This document shows positions 63,401 through 64,000 of a stretch of DNA of 64,000 bases, in pieces. Within the stretch, counting starts at the first letter, position 1; every line of letters begins with the position of its first letter. Made by a program: the position numbers and the translations under genes. The DNA is taken from contig MU008169.1 of the NCBI GenBank assembly GCA_010909165.1, positions 620,001-684,000 of the forward strand, in the 5' to 3' direction. Below the pieces are notes generated by a model. It made no database searches. It saw nothing but the letters and a program-made list of their open reading frames with translations, and had not been told where the DNA came from. This stretch comes from Anthoceros angustus. Taxonomy: Eukaryota > Streptophyta > Anthocerotopsida > Anthocerotales > Anthocerotaceae.

Positions 63401-64000
63401 GGTATAACCAAAGAGTGATTTATTGAAAGGCCCGATGTCGAGTGTACTAGTTGAAGGCGCTTGGTAGCTCTTGTGTTGGATGCCTTAGGAAAGGCTGAGC
63501 GATGGCTTTTGCCGAGGGAACATGCTTCACAAGTACCGAAGTCCTCAATTCTGGTGAGAGTAATGCCATGGGCTGCTTGTGTGTTGATCATCTCCTTCAT
63601 TTTCTGCAGATGCATATGCCCAAGCGGGCGTGCCAAAGGAAGGTCGATTTTGTTTCTCTGGCTCATTGTTAGAGAGGAAGGTGACTAACCCTTAGATGAT
63701 ATAGGTCATCATTTTAAGATCACCGGTGGCAATTAGATCGCCTTGAGGGGTTTCAATGACGCAGCGGCCATTGCCAAAACAAACATAACATCCTGCTTGA
63801 TCAACTTTTCGGAAAAGAGGTTTTGTTAGTCCAGAACTAAGAGGACATCCGAAATCTGCAGGTGGAGTGTTGCACATCGAGAGCAATGGAGCCATGGCAC
63901 GTAATATGATGTTTGGTGTTATCTCCAAGGTCGACAAAGTTGCCAGAGGTGTAACTTTGGTAAAATACTCCTATGGGGGTCTGAGGCTCCGAATCAATAT
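60226..64000 (-). mobile_element. Ty1/copia retrotransposon, broken pol and 3' LTR (5' end outside window)
   Basis: Minus strand, in order: end of protease and gag-pre-integrase (CYVCFGNGRCVIETPQGDL; LGHMHLQKMKEM; CEACSLGKSHRSAFP), integrase (MLIIDDFTQYRH; ERMNRTIQN; AQLPKTYW), reverse transcriptase ([49 protein letters not shown]), the catalytic box read as YVSDI rather than YVDDI, then RNase H remains (ILIHQSKYIQEILTKF; a plausible KHVEVQFHFIRQVVE-like segment near 60630). This domain order is that of copia, not gypsy. The frame is broken many times by one- or two-base losses. Gag and the 5' LTR are beyond 64000. Confidence 0.92.

Overview
This is plant nuclear DNA. Its genes carry many short GT-AG introns (about 75-270 bp in the two best-resolved genes). 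They encode a PsbS photoprotection protein, plant-type PPR proteins, a CLASSY/DRD1-type remodeller, a plant aminoalcohol phosphotransferase, CYP59 and a probable TANGLED-like protein. One PPR protein has a C-terminus with a KPAxA motif and a final GRP in place of DYW. I know that variant from hornworts, lycophytes and ferns, where it is linked to U-to-C organelle RNA editing. Together with the compact introns this makes a hornwort the best guess, with a fern or lycophyte as alternatives. The organism call is inference.

Layout: 191-3384 (-) AAPT1-type gene with 17 exons; 3832-6265 (-) TANGLED-like gene; 8225-8892 (+) decayed saposin pseudogene; 9880-12990 (+) LINE remnant whose 3' part is tandemly triplicated; 13895-14887 (+) intact saposin-domain gene; 15329-18460 (-) PPR gene; 19091-19429 (-) and 19661-19996 (+) a divergent uL18m/VMA21 pair; 21056-21292 (-) and 21571-24893 (+) a divergent OST5/CYP59 pair; 25540-26410 (+) second LINE remnant; 28157-29169 (+) PsbS; 29877-32309 (+) an 810-residue protein I do not recognise; 32430-32501 (+) tRNA-Pro(AGG); 32947-36446 (+) PPR gene with N-terminal PDF motif and GRP-type DYW domain, carrying frameshifts; 39041-39724 (+) small uncharacterised ORF; 42890-46501 (+) CLSY/DRD1-like gene.

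The last 20 kb is rearranged. The CLSY-like gene is followed by one decayed direct copy (48.6-49.9 kb, split by a retroposon), a PPR pseudogene (49.9-50.8 kb), and at least three inverted fragments (51.6-53.7, 54.9-57.4 and 57.5-58.2 kb). A degenerate TTGTAGC-rich repeat occurs on both sides in mirrored orientation. The right end (60.2-64 kb) is a broken Ty1/copia element on the minus strand with a 191-bp 3' LTR.

Functional themes: housekeeping membrane and secretory genes (AAPT1, OST5, VMA21, saposin), organelle gene expression (uL18m, two PPRs), photoprotection (PsbS), and RNA processing and silencing (CYP59, CLSY). The genes do not look like one pathway. The most interesting system-level possibility is that a CLSY gene, whose family acts in RNA-directed DNA methylation, sits beside inverted truncated copies of itself that could give self-targeting small RNAs. 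A second, technical theme is that several transposon copies are depleted in CAG/CTG and frameshifted, and apparent single-base losses occur in one gene. Long-read consensus error should be excluded before calling these genes broken.
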